Assembly: GCA_029959085.1 (NCBI GenBank)
Contig: JARWIR010000024.1
Span: forward strand, 12,946,296 to 13,010,295
Source of the DNA: Nemophila menziesii
Lineage: Eukaryota > Streptophyta > Magnoliopsida > Boraginales > Hydrophyllaceae
Length of the DNA stretch: 64,000 nt
Direction: 5' to 3'
Each line of letters starts with the position of its first letter. Position 1 is the stretch's first letter. A model generated the notes under the pieces. That model searched no databases. It was not told where the DNA came from and worked only from the letters and a program-made list of their open reading frames with translations. Below, piece by piece: positions 48,342-60,299 of the stretch. Made by a program: the position numbers and the translations under genes.

Positions 48342-48696
48342 ATTTAAGATAGATTCTAATTCCTATTTCTAAATAATGGTTGCATTTGAATTTAACGTGA
48401 TTATGATCGAATAAGAAGGGAAATCGTGGCGATAACGGTCGAAGTAATTTTCATGAAGATGAATTCCAGTCATGGGAACATCATCATACTTATTCAAGTT
48501 TTTTATTTAAGTTCGAGGAGGTGGACGATGACGAAAACGACCACTTAAGAAATCCAGTCATGGTTGGAGTCCTCGAATATAAAAGGTTTTTCTAAAACTT
48601 GTTATGTGAAATATTATATATCTTTATATATGTAATCTGTGATCATTTTAGTTTCCCTCTCAATATTTCATATTCCTCCTTTATATGTAGTAGAAT

Positions 48697-50676
48697 CTAT
48701 GCTCTAAAAATCGGTCTAGGCGCTAGAATGTAGCTTACCTTCCCGAAATGGCCTAGGAGGCCGTCAAGCGGCCCCAGAAGGTCTTATGCGGGTCTAGACG
48801 GGTCTAGCAGCTGGCTAAGCGGTCTGGAGGCTAAAAAAATATAAATAAAACCATTTGTATACACAAAAAATTGAAACTTTCATTTTTTTAACACAAAAAT
48901 TTATATAAAAATATTTTGAAAATTATATAAACCGTAAAAGATAGTCAAATATTATCGAATGCCAGTCACCTAAATTGTATAAATCATGTATCTAAGAAAT
49001 AATATACAGTATTGTGAGTTTCTTCGTATATGCTATCTTATTTTTTATAGAGATAATTCCAAATTAATTACACTTCCTCACTTTTCATTCCCAAAAAAAA
49101 GGAAGGAGGTAATTACTTCCTACTTACTCACAAATTTTCAACTTAGTTCACAATCAAACACATTGTCATATTTACCTTCCAATGTTACCCTTATCTGATT
49201 TTTTTATTGTTTTTATTTTATTTTTTAATATTTATTTATTTTTTCAGATTTTTTTTTTCGATTTTTTTTACGGAATTTTTTTTTTTCAGAATTTTTTTAA
49301 TTTCTTTTTGATTTTTTTTGAATTTTGTTTTTTTAAATTTTTTTCCAGATTTTTTTTTAAAAAAAATCGAAATTTCGGGTTATGTGTTCCTGTAACACGC
49401 AAAGTCATAAAATCGATCTAAATGATTCTCTTCTTTAACCAAATTGTTTTTTTATATTTATTTATCGCATATACATTATTTTTATTCGTCTTTAACTATC
49501 TTGATATATTTATTATCTTTTTGTCCAACACTTTTTTGTTATTTTTGTGTTTATGTTTTAGGGTTTTGTGTTATTCCAATTATGTGTATTCCTGGTACAC
49601 ACATATTTCAAAATTGTGTATTCTTAGAACGCACAAATATAAGATTTTTGTATTCACGGTACACACAAATCTCAAATTTGTGTATTCATAGAACACATAA
49701 AAATTGAATTTATGTATTACTAGAATACACAAAACTTGTTTTTGTTTGTTCCAGTTCTGTGTATTTCTGGAGCACACAAGTCTCTGATTTGTGCGTTCCA
49801 GAAACACACAAGTCTTTGATTTGCGCCTGGAACACACAAGTCTCTGATTTGTGCGTTCTGGAAACACACAAGTCTCTGATTTGCGCCTGGAACACACAAG
49901 TCTCTGATTTTTGCGTCCCTGGAACACACAAGTCTCTGATTTGTGCGTCCCTGGAACACACAAGTCTCAAGGTTGTGCGTTCTTGAAACACACAAGTCTC
50001 AGGGTTGTCCGTTCCTGAAACACACAAGTCTCTAATTTGTGTATTCATGGAACACATATAAATCAAATTTACAACTTGATTTTGTTTGTTCCAATTTTTT
50101 GTATTCCTGAACACAAAAATCGCAAAATTGTGTATTACTGCAACAAATCTCAGATTTGTGTATTCATGGAACACATAAAACTCAAATTTGTGTATTCTTG
50201 GAATACAAAAAACATAATTTTGGTTGTTCCAATTTTGTGTGTTCCTGCAACACACAAATCTCAGAATTGTGTGTTCATGGAACACATAAAAAAAATTCGG
50301 GGGAAAAAATTGGAAAAAAATTGAAAAAAAAAATTTAAAAAAAAAAAAATGAAAATAAAAAATAATATTATAATTAAAGTGATTAATATATTGTCTATGG
50401 GTATTTTTGTAATCTTCCATTTTTTTGTGCTTAAGTAGGAATTAAGTTGAAGTTGTAATTAATTGGGAATTTTTACACTCTCCGTGTAATTAATTGGGCA
50501 TTGCCCGTTGTGTAGATTCAAATAAATAAACTATTAATATATGTTATTCATAAATAAAATTCAAAACCTCTTAGTAGAAAAACGCCTAAGTTCCACCTAG
50601 GCTCCCACCTAGTTCCCTCGAGGCTCGAAGGTGGTCAACCACCCGCATAGTGCCTAGCAAATTTTAGAACACAAAG
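48697..50676. mobile_element. hAT-like element related to 10169-10636, carrying a palindromic minisatellite
   Basis: The left end CTATGCTCTAAAA and the inverted right end CTTTGTGTTCTAAAA, followed by CTAGGCGCTAG/CTAGGCACTA subterminal motifs, resemble the 468-bp element at 10169. Its core is replaced by about 1.4 kb. Within that, 49050-49190 and 50390-50480 are partly inverted copies (CAAATTAATTAC and GTAATTAATTGGG), suggesting a further inserted element. A clean 8-bp duplication was not found. Confidence 0.55.
49570..50290. repeat. Palindromic minisatellite (about 20 units of 28-46 bp)
   Basis: Units alternate two dyads: GTGTGTTCCTGGAACACAC-like and AAATCTCAGATTT-like. Both strands therefore read almost the same, and open frames (for example the 236-residue minus frame 49710-50420) appear on both. 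T-rich DNA precedes it (49195-49370) and A-rich DNA follows (50287-50352), so the array and flanks could fold into one large hairpin. No RNA or protein function is claimed. Confidence 0.85.
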
Positions 50677-53332
50677 TAGGATTAAAACTTATTTTTCAGT
50701 TGAGGGATAATATTCATCACATAGTATAATAAGTGTGACTGAGTGGTCCATTCAATTTATAAACATATATTATTTATGAGTATTATAATATGTGGCATGA
50801 CAATATTTAACATGTTTTGTTAAAATAATCGAAGGATAAATGTTTTAAAATTTATATCTACTAGCATATTGATAATATTTACCAATGTTAAAATGCTTTG
50901 AGAGAAAAGCATGTTAATGGAATATTAAAATCATGACTAGTAAGAGACCTAGTTGTTAGAACTACTATCTAAATTCAGAGAAAACTTGATAGAGGTCAAG
51001 AGACTTAGGGTAGAGAATATAGTTACACCATCATTTAAATTTTGAAAAAGTAATAGGATCGTATATGAAATAAGAACCCTTACACGCCTTATTGAAAATG
51101 CATGACTTAAATAATGAGTATATCTTTTAAATTTAATGAATGTCATATTAACAAATTCAGGGTTGCCGAAATGTATGAAGAAGAGGTCTTATAAATCAGT
51201 TATATATTTAAAAGGTTAACCCATAAGATTCTAGTTAAAACCCTTCAATTATGGAAAGATTTTAACCTGGCCTTAGATAATTAAGAACATGGGGGGTATT
51301 CGGCCATGGTTGGCCTAACCGACTTTGAAAAAGTCAACATTAAGCTATAATTTCTATTAATTGCATATAAATTTCTACTTTTATGTGATAAGTTGTATAT
51401 GTGAATCTAGAAAGGTATAAATATATTTTTTAATATGTTTACTTTTAGTAAAAATGCTTCTTTTGTGTTATAATATGCTAGTAAGTACTCACCTTCTAAG
51501 TTTGCTAGTGATAATTTATTTTCTAGCATGCCTTCATTTAGTTTTAAGATTGTCCATAATAATGAACCCATAAGGAGTATGTGACATAAAACAAGGTATA
51601 GTCTTGGATCACACATTATCACTCTCCTCGTCACTAAGGATCTCCTATAGATATGCTAAGAGATAGTAGCATGATATTTTATTGAGGAAAGCCCTTGAGA
51701 GGTTCGATAAGACTATCACTTGATGCTAGTTTTGGTAAGAAGCCATTCATAATGAAATAGAATCTACTATAAAACCTAGGATTTATTGAATTTGTTTGTG
51801 GGTAGTGACAGACATGATAAATTCACCAATACATGAGTAAAAGATGAGTTTGAGTACTCTTCAAGAATTCATAACCATTTAAATGATAGTTCTATTGCGA
51901 CGAACGTGATAGATTAAACGATTATTGACGGATGAGTTAGATGTTTAATCGAAATCATAGCTAAGTAGGGAGATCATAGTCACAATATACATCATGAATA
52001 CATTTAGGATGAGTCTCACACTTAACAAAATCATATCCTAAGAGGGGGCAGTCCTAGTGAGAAAGGACTTAATAAACCAAATAAATCAGTTAAGATTGGA
52101 TGTATACCCTCAATTACTTCATAGCCTAAAGAGATGGTCCTAGTGAGAACAGATTTGATGAATTTAACGACACGCGATAAGGTTAAGCTATATTTCTCTT
52201 AATGTTATCAATTCCCTATGGGGGTAGTCTACATTGTATAGAAATTCTTGAATATCACCTATGTGAGTGCGAAGGTGGTGGTCGTCTTGTCTAATAAATA
52301 TGTGTTGTTTTATTAGAGCACTTATGAGAAACATTGTGAGTATCACGAAATTTGTAAAATAAGTGGGTGGAGTATATGTTGTGGGAACCTTGACCAAATA
52401 TTATCAAGTTCAAGAGTACATCACTTGTAGACATTAATTTGTTGCCTCACTTCACTACGTCTCCATTCAAATAGAAAGATATCAAGGCTTAAGTACAATT
52501 CATCCATCGCTTTTTCGATCATAAGTACTTTACTCCTAGGGCATGAGTGGGAAATTGTTGGAATTAATAATAGAAATTTCATTGGTCGTGCATGGAAGAA
52601 AAAGAATTAAATCTTTAAAAAGTTGTTGGGATTCCAACTTCAACTAACTAATGGAGGATAAATAATACTACACATAGGTAGACAATAACGAAGTGGCGAC
52701 AATGTGATAAGGCAAGAAGTAGAGATGTGGATACATTAACCCCTTTATAAGGAATGAGTCTAGATTCAAGGACGATTATAAGGTGTCAAATACATTGACC
52801 CTTTTCTAAGAAATGTGTCCAGATTTATGGTGTCAAATATATTGGCCCTCTTTCTAATAAATGTGTTCAGATTCATGGATGGATATTAATGCATTTACGG
52901 AGGTATAACACCCATATTAATGGAGTGTAACCCCCACTTTATGAGGTTGTAACCCCCGATGTATAATGCATTTATGTGGGTGCTTTATGGAGAAGGCTCT
53001 TTAGTTGTCATATATACCAAGTCTTCTCCTCTCATTTGACATCATACCTAACACGAAAACCCTCTATGAGTTAGAGCTACAACATCATAAATGAGAGTTT
53101 ATAGAATTCAATCCGCTTTTGTGAGTGCACACATGTAACAGATGTAATACTTATCTAATGAGGAGCAACTGATGAAGATACAGTATAGCACCTCGACTAT
53201 AACAAGAATAATTTTCAAGGTAGTGATCGAGTCACACTATTACAAATATTTTTGTTTGTGTTGTACTTATATTATGTTATTTTATAATTTTTGTAAGTTA
53301 TACAATCATAATATTAGTTTCAATAATATATA

Positions 53333-56300
53333 TGATGTCTCCTCAGTTGTGATAGTGGTGTGGCCTAAGGTGTGATAAAAAGATGTATAAAATAAGTGCA
53401 AATAAACACCTTAAACTAACACGGTACTGCAAGTATTACAGGACGTATGCAAGTTTTAATGATAAGAAGATTCGTTCCTCAGGGACTGACGAAAGTTAGA
53501 GAGAACTTATGCAACTTATCGAGTGCAGATATTAAAGATAGAAAAGCTACTACGCTAGTAGGAAGAAGAGATAGACAAATATTTATTTGGTTTTTTAATA
53601 AATAAACTAAACTACTAAAGTAAAAGACAGGAAACAAATAAAAGAAAAGAAAAGAAGATAGTATGAAAGTCTAGCTTGAGTTATTAGCATGCAATCCCCA
53701 CTAGTTTTGCCGTTCTAAACATGTAAGGGTAAATTATGTAGTATTTCCCTAATCGGTCCCAATATGCTATCGGTTGTTTTAAATAGGATTTACCTGTGTC
53801 AATAAGGCTTCCTAAGCAAACTTTTCCTGTAATTGGTAAAGAGTCACAAGACTCAACCATAGTGATTATCTAGCTAGGTTGGGTTGTCAGATCAGACCTA
53901 ATACTAGACGTTATGTGCTAAACATGCAATTAAACACCGTTGTCAATGGTGACCTAATTACTAGATGGTAATTCTATATGGCCGCGGTTCCACAAGAACA
54001 CAGAATATAAATCCAAACACATAAACAGAGAATAAAAACTATAATTCAATTTAAAACATTAAGTTCCCAAATTAGATAGATGTCAATCAAAACTAGGGTT
54101 CATACATATATGCTAAACACTCAAACTAAAGAATTAATTCATACTAAGAAGGGAAGAGAAAAGAGTTACAAAGTAAGAGGTTGAAGGAGACATAGTTGTT
54201 GCACAGCTTCCTCCAGACTTCTTCTCTTGTGTTGTAGCTTCCTCTTGGCCTTAAGGTCTGGCCAAGGATGATTTAAGAGTGTTAAGAGGCTGTATTTATA
54301 GTGTAGAGGTTGACCTAATTCGTTTGGTGGAGATAACTTCAAGTAATGGACTCCTGGCCCAACTCAAATTCGTAAGGAAAACACTGATGCGTTGTTTTGA
54401 GTGTATCTTCTTCGTTATTGGTCGGATTTTGCTCCATAAGATACCAAAAGAATCGCAACAGAATTATCTTGACACTGTAGAAGGAAATTACCAAATTCGG
54501 CCTAATTCTTAGGTAAAAACACCAATCTTTGGACGTGTATGCAGAATCCCAGATTTAGGCAACTTTTCCTTTTCCTAATTGAACTCAGTTTCCTTCTATC
54601 TCCAATTTCCATGCATATCTCTTTCCATAAGTTGTAATCTTTGACTTGGACTCTAATTAATCTCCATAATTATCTTTAAAGCTTCACACTAAATAAACAA
54701 TTAAACCCAATATGCTCTAAAAATATTATGTTACTAAATCAAGACTCAAAATAGGAAAGTGCACTAAATTAAGCTAGAATCAACCTATAAACTAATAAAT
54801 AAGCCTAAAATGATGTCTCTGAAGTATATTATATTATCACAAATGAGGAGACATCAGATAGATATATATTAAGATGAGACATCATTTTTAGTGTTTTAGA
54901 AGTCATAAATGTCGATTTTCTTGAGTAATAGTGCACTTTCCTATTTTGAGTCTTGATTTAGTGAATTATTATTTTTAGAGCATATTGGGTTTAATTGTTT
55001 ATTTTAGTGTGAAGCTTTAAAGATAATTATGGAGATTAATTAGAGTCCAAGTCAAAGACTACAACTTATGGAAAGAGATTAGCATGGTAACTGGAGATAA
55101 GGAAACAAAAGCTAAAAAGATGGAAAAGGAAAAACTGCCTAAATCTGAATTCTGCAGCACACGCCTAAAGAAGTGGTGATTACCCCCAAGAAATAGGCCA
55201 ATTTTGGTAATTTCCTTTCATAGGGACATAGATAATTCTGTGAGGATTCTTTTGGTATCTTATGGAGCAAAATCCGACCAATAACGAAGAAGATATGCTC
55301 AAAACGGTCCAGCAGTGTTTCTTTTTATTTCCATACGAATTTGAGTTGGGCTAGGAGTCTAATTCTTTATCTCTTCCTCAAAAAAACGACTTAGGTCTCC
55401 TAAACACCTATAAATACACCCTTATATCACTTGTAAAAGTACCCTAGCAATCCTTGCCTCATAGTTAGTTCTTAAGGTTTTATTCTTCCAGTTTATTGTA
55501 GAGAGCAAGATGATGTCTTTTGTAATTTCTTTTAGTTTATTTCCTTCAGGTATGAACTAAACTTCCCATAGCTTGGGTTTTGCATCATGTATAAAATATG
55601 AATTCTAATTCTTCTATCTAAGTTTCTTTGGGTATTATATGTTTTAATCTGATATTAGCTACTTACTTTATATTTGATTATGTGTTTTGATTTATTGTCT
55701 TTCCTAGAACTGATCACATTAGGATTGTTTTAAGAGTAGTTAGATGGTCTCCCTAACTTGGTGTTTGACTATTGAACCACCACATAATGTCTAGTGTCGA
55801 TATTAGTTCTGACAAAACATGATTCTAACTAGATAGTCATTAGGGTTTGTTTTAACCACCATATCACCAATTGATTGTAGTGTCTGTTTAGGGCCTTGGT
55901 AGCGCTTGATAACCCTATTTGAGACCTCGTCTTGGTTGTGCCGTAGCCCCCTTAGTCGCTCTCAAGGTCTAAGGTATGGGAATTTAGAATTCTGACTAAG
56001 TATACCAAGAGCTAATATTCTCCCTCATTAACTAGATTCATAGATAGAATTAGAAGGATTAGTGCATACTAGCAAAACCTAAGCTATACTTCTCATCTCA
56101 TATTCTTCGTATTTACTTTATTGTCTTTAATTTTCTTAGTTTTAATTGCTATTTTCGAAATCTATTTGCTTTTATTTTCTGTCTTTAATTATTTACTTTT
56201 ACTCGTTATTCTTACCTACGCGTATAACACACTTAAGTCCCTGAGAACGAACTCAACTGACTAACTAAAACTTGCATACGTCCTGTAATACTTGCAGTAC

Positions 56301-56378
56301 TGTGCCTGTCTAGGGTGAGAGTGCGTAGTTTTCTCGACTTATATTTATCTAATTTTTATCACACCTTAGGCGAAACCA
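53333..56378 (+). mobile_element. Solo LTR, Gypsy subfamily B, split
   Basis: 53333-53355 and 54862-56378 join into a 1540-bp LTR (TGATGTCTCCTCA...GGCGAAACCA). Target duplication ATATA at 53328-53332 and 56379-56383. It sits in the Copia-like 3' LTR. Confidence 0.92.
53356..54856 (-). mobile_element. Solo LTR, subfamily B, antisense, nested in the previous LTR
   Basis: A 1501-bp LTR reading TGATGTCTCCTCATTTG...GGCCACACCA on the minus strand. Perfect target duplication GATAG (53351-53355 and 54857-54861). This is the youngest layer of a three-level nest. The short frame at 54279-54512 has no meaning. Confidence 0.94.
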
Positions 56379-56426
56379 ATATACAAATTATTGTACAATT
56401 CCGGTTCTAGTACATTATTTCCAGCA

Positions 56427-56679
56427 TAGGTCGCTATATTATAAAAAATACACTATATGTCCTCATACTTGTGTTTTGGGATTAAATATATTTTGAATCC
56501 CTTATTATACAAAATAACCATTATTCCTTATAAGAAAACTAAAGAATTTATGCAAATAAAATAAATCAAAGCCAAATAAAATAAATTTTGAAAGTTAAGG
56601 GGGGTCAAATGGAGATTAAAAAACTTGAGAGGGGGGGGGGGGGGGGAAATCAATTTCTTTTAAAACTAGGGGTAATGCC

Positions 56680-56742
<63 letters not shown>

Positions 56743-57371
56743 CTTGTTTACACATGGCTTCGTCACTGCCTCATAATGTACTCTAAAGACAATTTTTTTT
56801 AAGTAAAAAATGTTAAAAACTAAATTGCAAGAACACAAGCGGGATGATGACTAAAAAATCACTACCAATGACATAACATAGTCCATAGTCTAAAACAAGA
56901 CAGAGTCATGACTCACTTCTCAGTTCTATAGTATTGACCTTTATCGACAATGTTTTCATTAATGTTGACTTGATTTGGTCTTTAGCAATGACATTTAGTC
57001 GCTAAAGTGTTCCTAAAAACTAGTCCCCAAACGCCTAATTTGGCGACAATTTTTTAGATTTTTCTCGCTAAATAATTTAGTTCACGACAACCAATTATAG
57101 CTTTAGCAACAACTACCTTGTACTTTGGCGATGACAACTCGATGTTAATGGTAATAATTATATAATGTACAAAAATGATTTAGCAACGACCAAGTTGTCA
57201 CCGAAGGTAATTCAAAAAAAATTAGAAAAACAAAAATCTAAATAAACCTTGTTCTCAATTTCAACAGTTTTTAAAAATCTTTTCAGTTTTATATCCATAT
57301 TCAACGGTTTCAGATGCAATCTCACGAGAACACTATAATTATACAATATACCCGTTAGTCATATTAATTTA
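56427..57371. other. Microsatellites and a possible CACTA-like subterminal region
   Basis: G(16) at about 56632-56647, (TC) at 56680-56700 and (TA) at 56701-56739. At 56862 CACTACCAATGACAT is followed by spaced TTAGCAACGACC/GGCGACAATT-type motifs (57000-57220), as in CACTA transposon ends. No second terminus or 3-bp duplication was found. Confidence 0.45.
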
Positions 57372-57665
57372 TGGGTTAATGCCCAATAGGCACCTGCCAC
57401 CTTACACCCTTGCCCATAAAAGGCACCGTCTTTTTTAAAGAACAGTGAGTAATGGGAAGCTTCCCATTACTCAAAGGTTGAGTAATGGGAAACTTCCCAT
57501 TACTCAGAGTTTGAGTTATGGGAAGCTTCCCATAACTCAAACGACTCTTTATAGGGGAAAGAAAAAGAAAAAGCAAAATATATGTGGCCTTTTATGGGCA
57601 AAAAAATTATGGTTGGGTTGAGAGGTAATTAATTTTAACTTGAGGCGTTTCTTGCGTAATAATCC
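57372..57665. mobile_element. Harbinger-like MITE, copy 2
   Basis: TTA precedes TGGGTTAATGCCCAATAGGC at its left. The right end reads, inverted, AGGATTATTACGCAAGAAAC. It is homologous to 19921-20153 in reverse orientation. It differs by having three tandem palindromes and some insertions. The right target duplication is not clean. Confidence 0.7.
57447..57538. repeat. Three tandem 26-bp palindromes
   Basis: 57447-57472, 57480-57505 and 57513-57538, each GAGTWATGGGAARCTTCCCATWACTC. The first and third are perfect palindromes, and the second fails only at its centre. Spacing is exactly 33 bp. Changes in one arm of the third (TTATG) are matched in the other (CATAA). Confidence 0.95.
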
Positions 57666-57699
57666 TAAAATATATTGCTTTTTCGAAAAATGAGCAATA

Positions 57700-58811
57700 T
57701 AATACTAAAACGGGTTATAAAGTTCTTTCTGAAGAACACATGTTTCAACAACCAAAGTCAGCTAGCACCCAAGAAGGTTTCACAACAAATTAAACAATAT
57801 GGAAGTTAGATATGCCTATAAAATCTGAATTTATATTTGGAAGGCTTCTAACAATGCAATTCCGACAAAAAAATCTTTAGAAAAGAAAATATGCAGATAC
57901 TAATGAGTGTATGTGGTATGAAGGTAATATAGAGACATCAGAACACCTCCTTATCGAATGTAAAATCAGGCAAGCTATTTGGGCATGTTCCTCTTTACAA
58001 ATCAAAGCCGACTCAATTCAACATATGGATATTGAAGACTGAATATTGGAAGTCGCTAATAATATGCGTAAGGAAGATGGGATATTAACGAAGTCATTGA
58101 TTATATTATGATCAATATGTGAAATATGTGGAAAGCAAAAATAAAACAATTTATGAGAACTGTATTATTGATAGTGATAATATTATCTTTTCGACTAATA
58201 AACTAATGAAAGAATTATTTGGTGCAGATTGGAGAAATATTAATTCTACAATACCTCAGAATCAGTAAGGAACGATTAATCATGAAAAAACACTCAAAGA
58301 CGTGAATCCTCTGTTACTTTCCTTTGTGATGCATCCTTCAGTAAATCATATGAATTAAATGGTATTGTGATCTTTCAATTTTATTAATACACGGGTTGTA
58401 AAGTTTACATTAAAGAAACAATATTATGTGATTTAATATTAGAGGGCGAAATTTTGGCAATATACAAAGCGAAATAAAAATGTAAAGATTTCCCGGAAAA
58501 AGACAAAACAATCTGTTCGGATAATCTTGCATAATTCAAGGTATTAGGTGTCAGCAGCGAATTGGAAAATACAATCGATCATCCGAAAGATTCTCCAAAT
58601 GACCGACGAGTTTGGTCCCGTCACCTCTAGGCATATTCCTAAAATGATAGATGATCAAGCGGATAAACTCGCAAAAGATACTATACACGAAGCCATCACT
58701 CAGTTGCAAATAACAACAAAGCAACAAATATATATTATGGAGGATTTTAATAAGATTGGTATTAGTTAATTTTGGTGTTTGCTTTCATGTTTTACCAGTT
58801 CAAAAAAAAAA
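57700..58811 (+). mobile_element. LINE 3' fragment (zf-RVT + RNase H), decayed, with poly-A
   Basis: Broken frames read EHLLIECKIRQAIWA (zinc-binding domain), then LCDASFSKS, ICSDN and DDQADKLAKDTIHEA (RNase H), ending in the open frame 58548-58769 and A(11) at 58801-58811. It shares the NIQPILQRI/KIQSIIRKI and HI-x3-ADKLAK phrases with 22-918, so it is the same family. At least ten stops or shifts. Confidence 0.82.
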
Positions 58812-59157
58812 AGATAAATCAAAGAGGGTAATATTTTTATTTTATTTTGGTTGAAGTCGATGACATATCACTAATTCCTAAACGCTCCCCTTTATAATAT
58901 ATATAGTGTTCTTCTTCCACGTACATGGACATTATGAATTATCGACCCACCCACTCACTCACACACTCCACTAGCATTTATTTCATGTCAAGTCCCCTTT
59001 CTCTTCCCCTATCAATCCTTTTCACAAAGTCATTGGGTCATTTTGTAACTTTTTAATAATAATAACTCCTTTATATATAATATCTAGGACAACTTTTAAA
59101 GGACTATATCTATAATACAAACACAAAAGAAACTTGAACTTCTTTCTCAAAAAAGCT
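58812..59157 (+). promoter_or_regulatory. Upstream region of the DUF688-like gene
   Basis: TTATATATAA at 59071-59080 lies about 80 bases before the ATG at 59158 and is the best TATA box. A second TATA-like run is at 58891-58905. The leader is A-rich and short. The LINE poly-A is 260 bases upstream. Confidence 0.55.
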
Positions 59158-59679
59158 ATGGCTTCTTCCTCAACTCCAATATTCCAACCTTTATCTACTC
59201 GTACTCAGTCATTCTCTTCTTTATCATCATTATCATCTACTACTTCGTCCTTCGGATCGTCATTTTTGAATCAGGACGATGATTATTTTTCCAGTCCTCG
59301 AACACCATTTCGAATTTCCGGGATTCCTTTCTCATGGGAACAAATTCCAGGAATTCCTAAGCAAAAATCATCCAAGAAAAACGATCCTTCTCAAAGTAGT
59401 CTTCTCCCATTGCCTCCTTCAGGAAATTATTCCAGTTCTTTGAAGAAATATAAAGAAGAAATATCTCCAAAGAAATCCAGTAGTGATCCATTTTTCACTG
59501 CGCTGATTGAATGTTCCAAGGATGATCAGGAAGGGTCAAAGGTAACAAGGACTTTGAGTGATCGATTTAGAATCATAAACATGTACACTTCTTGCAAAAG
59601 AGCTTGCTCAGTTTCGGACTCAGTTGTTTACCTTCCTAGGTCAAGGACGTATAATGTTCTCCGACGTCGTTCAAGCTAG
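59158..59679 (+). CDS. DUF688-like plant protein
   Basis: 173 residues, intronless. The N-terminal third is rich in serine and threonine. Residues 54-68 hold ISGIPFSWEQIPGIP, the conserved PFxWExxPGxP motif by which the plant DUF688 family is known. The C-terminal 30 residues are basic (RSRTYNVLRRRS) with a small conserved-looking SCKRACSVSDSVVY segment. The ATG at 59158 has a good context (AGCTATGGCT); the frame is open 24 bases further but without ATG. The biochemical role of DUF688 proteins is unknown; no signal peptide or membrane segment is seen. It is intact and flanked by LINE remains on both sides. Confidence 0.8.
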   Translation: MASSSTPIFQPLSTRTQSFSSLSSLSSTTSSFGSSFLNQDDDYFSSPRTPFRISGIPFSWEQIPGIPKQKSSKKNDPSQSSLLPLPPSGNYSSSLKKYKEEISPKKSSSDPFFTALIECSKDDQEGSKVTRTLSDRFRIINMYTSCKRACSVSDSVVYLPRSRTYNVLRRRSS

Positions 59680-60289
59680 GTACTATACAAGAAAATTGTC
59701 GATAAGTAACGACAAATATATTAGTGTGAAACATGTTTATTGTTACCGAAAAGACTTGTTTTGTTTTTACTCTGTATTCTATTATGATCTTGTATGATAT
59801 TGGAAGTTTTATGGAATGTAAGGACAAGTAAAGTTGTACCAACTCTATAATTGAGAAGTTTTTATGCATTATTATTGTTTACTGGGAACTAGAACTAGTC
59901 TTGCAATAGTTTTTATTTAATGCATGATCAACTAGTGTACCTTCTGGCATAACGTAGATTCCTTTTTGTATACCATGTGAATTTTTATGGCATTATGAGT
60001 AAAGTTTAGGTTAGGCCATGTGAGTCTGGGTATTAAGTTTTCCACCACGGTTTCAACAGGGCAGTCACATTTTCAGTTAATTATGAAACCATTAAATTTT
60101 TGAAAAATTGGTGAAACCTATCATCCTTTGAATTCATCAAAGCTCTTCTCACCAAACAAAATAAAAATAAAATCATCAATGCTATTTATCAAATCTCATT
60201 ATTCTATTTTATTTTATCAAAACAAATCTCATTATTGAAAACGATGGATCTTCTATACTCAAAAGTTTGAATTTTTGATCTAAATTAGT
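59680..60289 (+). other. 3' flank of the DUF688-like gene
   Basis: AT-rich, containing the presumed 3' UTR (probably to about 59860). No other feature. Confidence 0.5.
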
Positions 60290-60299
60290 TTTTTTTGTC

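Larger units (their letters stand above)
47498..56426 (+). mobile_element. Non-autonomous LTR element (Copia-like LTRs, no pol), heavily nested
   Basis: Two direct LTRs (47498-48341; 52556-53332 joined to 56379-56426) share GTGGCGACAAYGTGAT, AATGCATTTA, GGAGTGTAACCCCC, TTCTCCTCT, TTTTGTGAGTGCA and CACACTATTACAAATATTTT. The sequence before the 3' LTR, GAGTGGGAAATTGTTGGAAT, is the usual Copia purine tract and LTR start. 50680-52550 has no open frame over about 75 residues and no retroviral motif. It is pol-less, like a LARD-type derivative. Confidence 0.8.
52556..56426 (+). repeat. 3' LTR, split by nested solo LTRs
   Basis: It starts TGTTGGAATTAATAATAG and ends TTTCCAGCA. It is interrupted at 53332/56379, where CAATAATATA and TACAAATT of the 5' LTR's continuous sequence are separated by inserted LTRs. 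Confidence 0.85.

Noticed and set aside
49710..50420. 236-residue minus-strand open frame
   Set aside because: It is made of the palindromic tandem repeat; the plus strand is open too, and there is no domain.
54279..54512. 77-residue plus frame
   Set aside because: Lies antisense inside a solo LTR.
56862..57250. CACTA transposon end
   Set aside because: CACTACCAA and spaced GCGACRA motifs are suggestive, but no opposite end or 3-bp duplication was found; kept only as a note.
59134..59157. Eight extra N-terminal residues for the DUF688-like protein
   Set aside because: The extension begins at TTG; the ATG at 59158 has good context.
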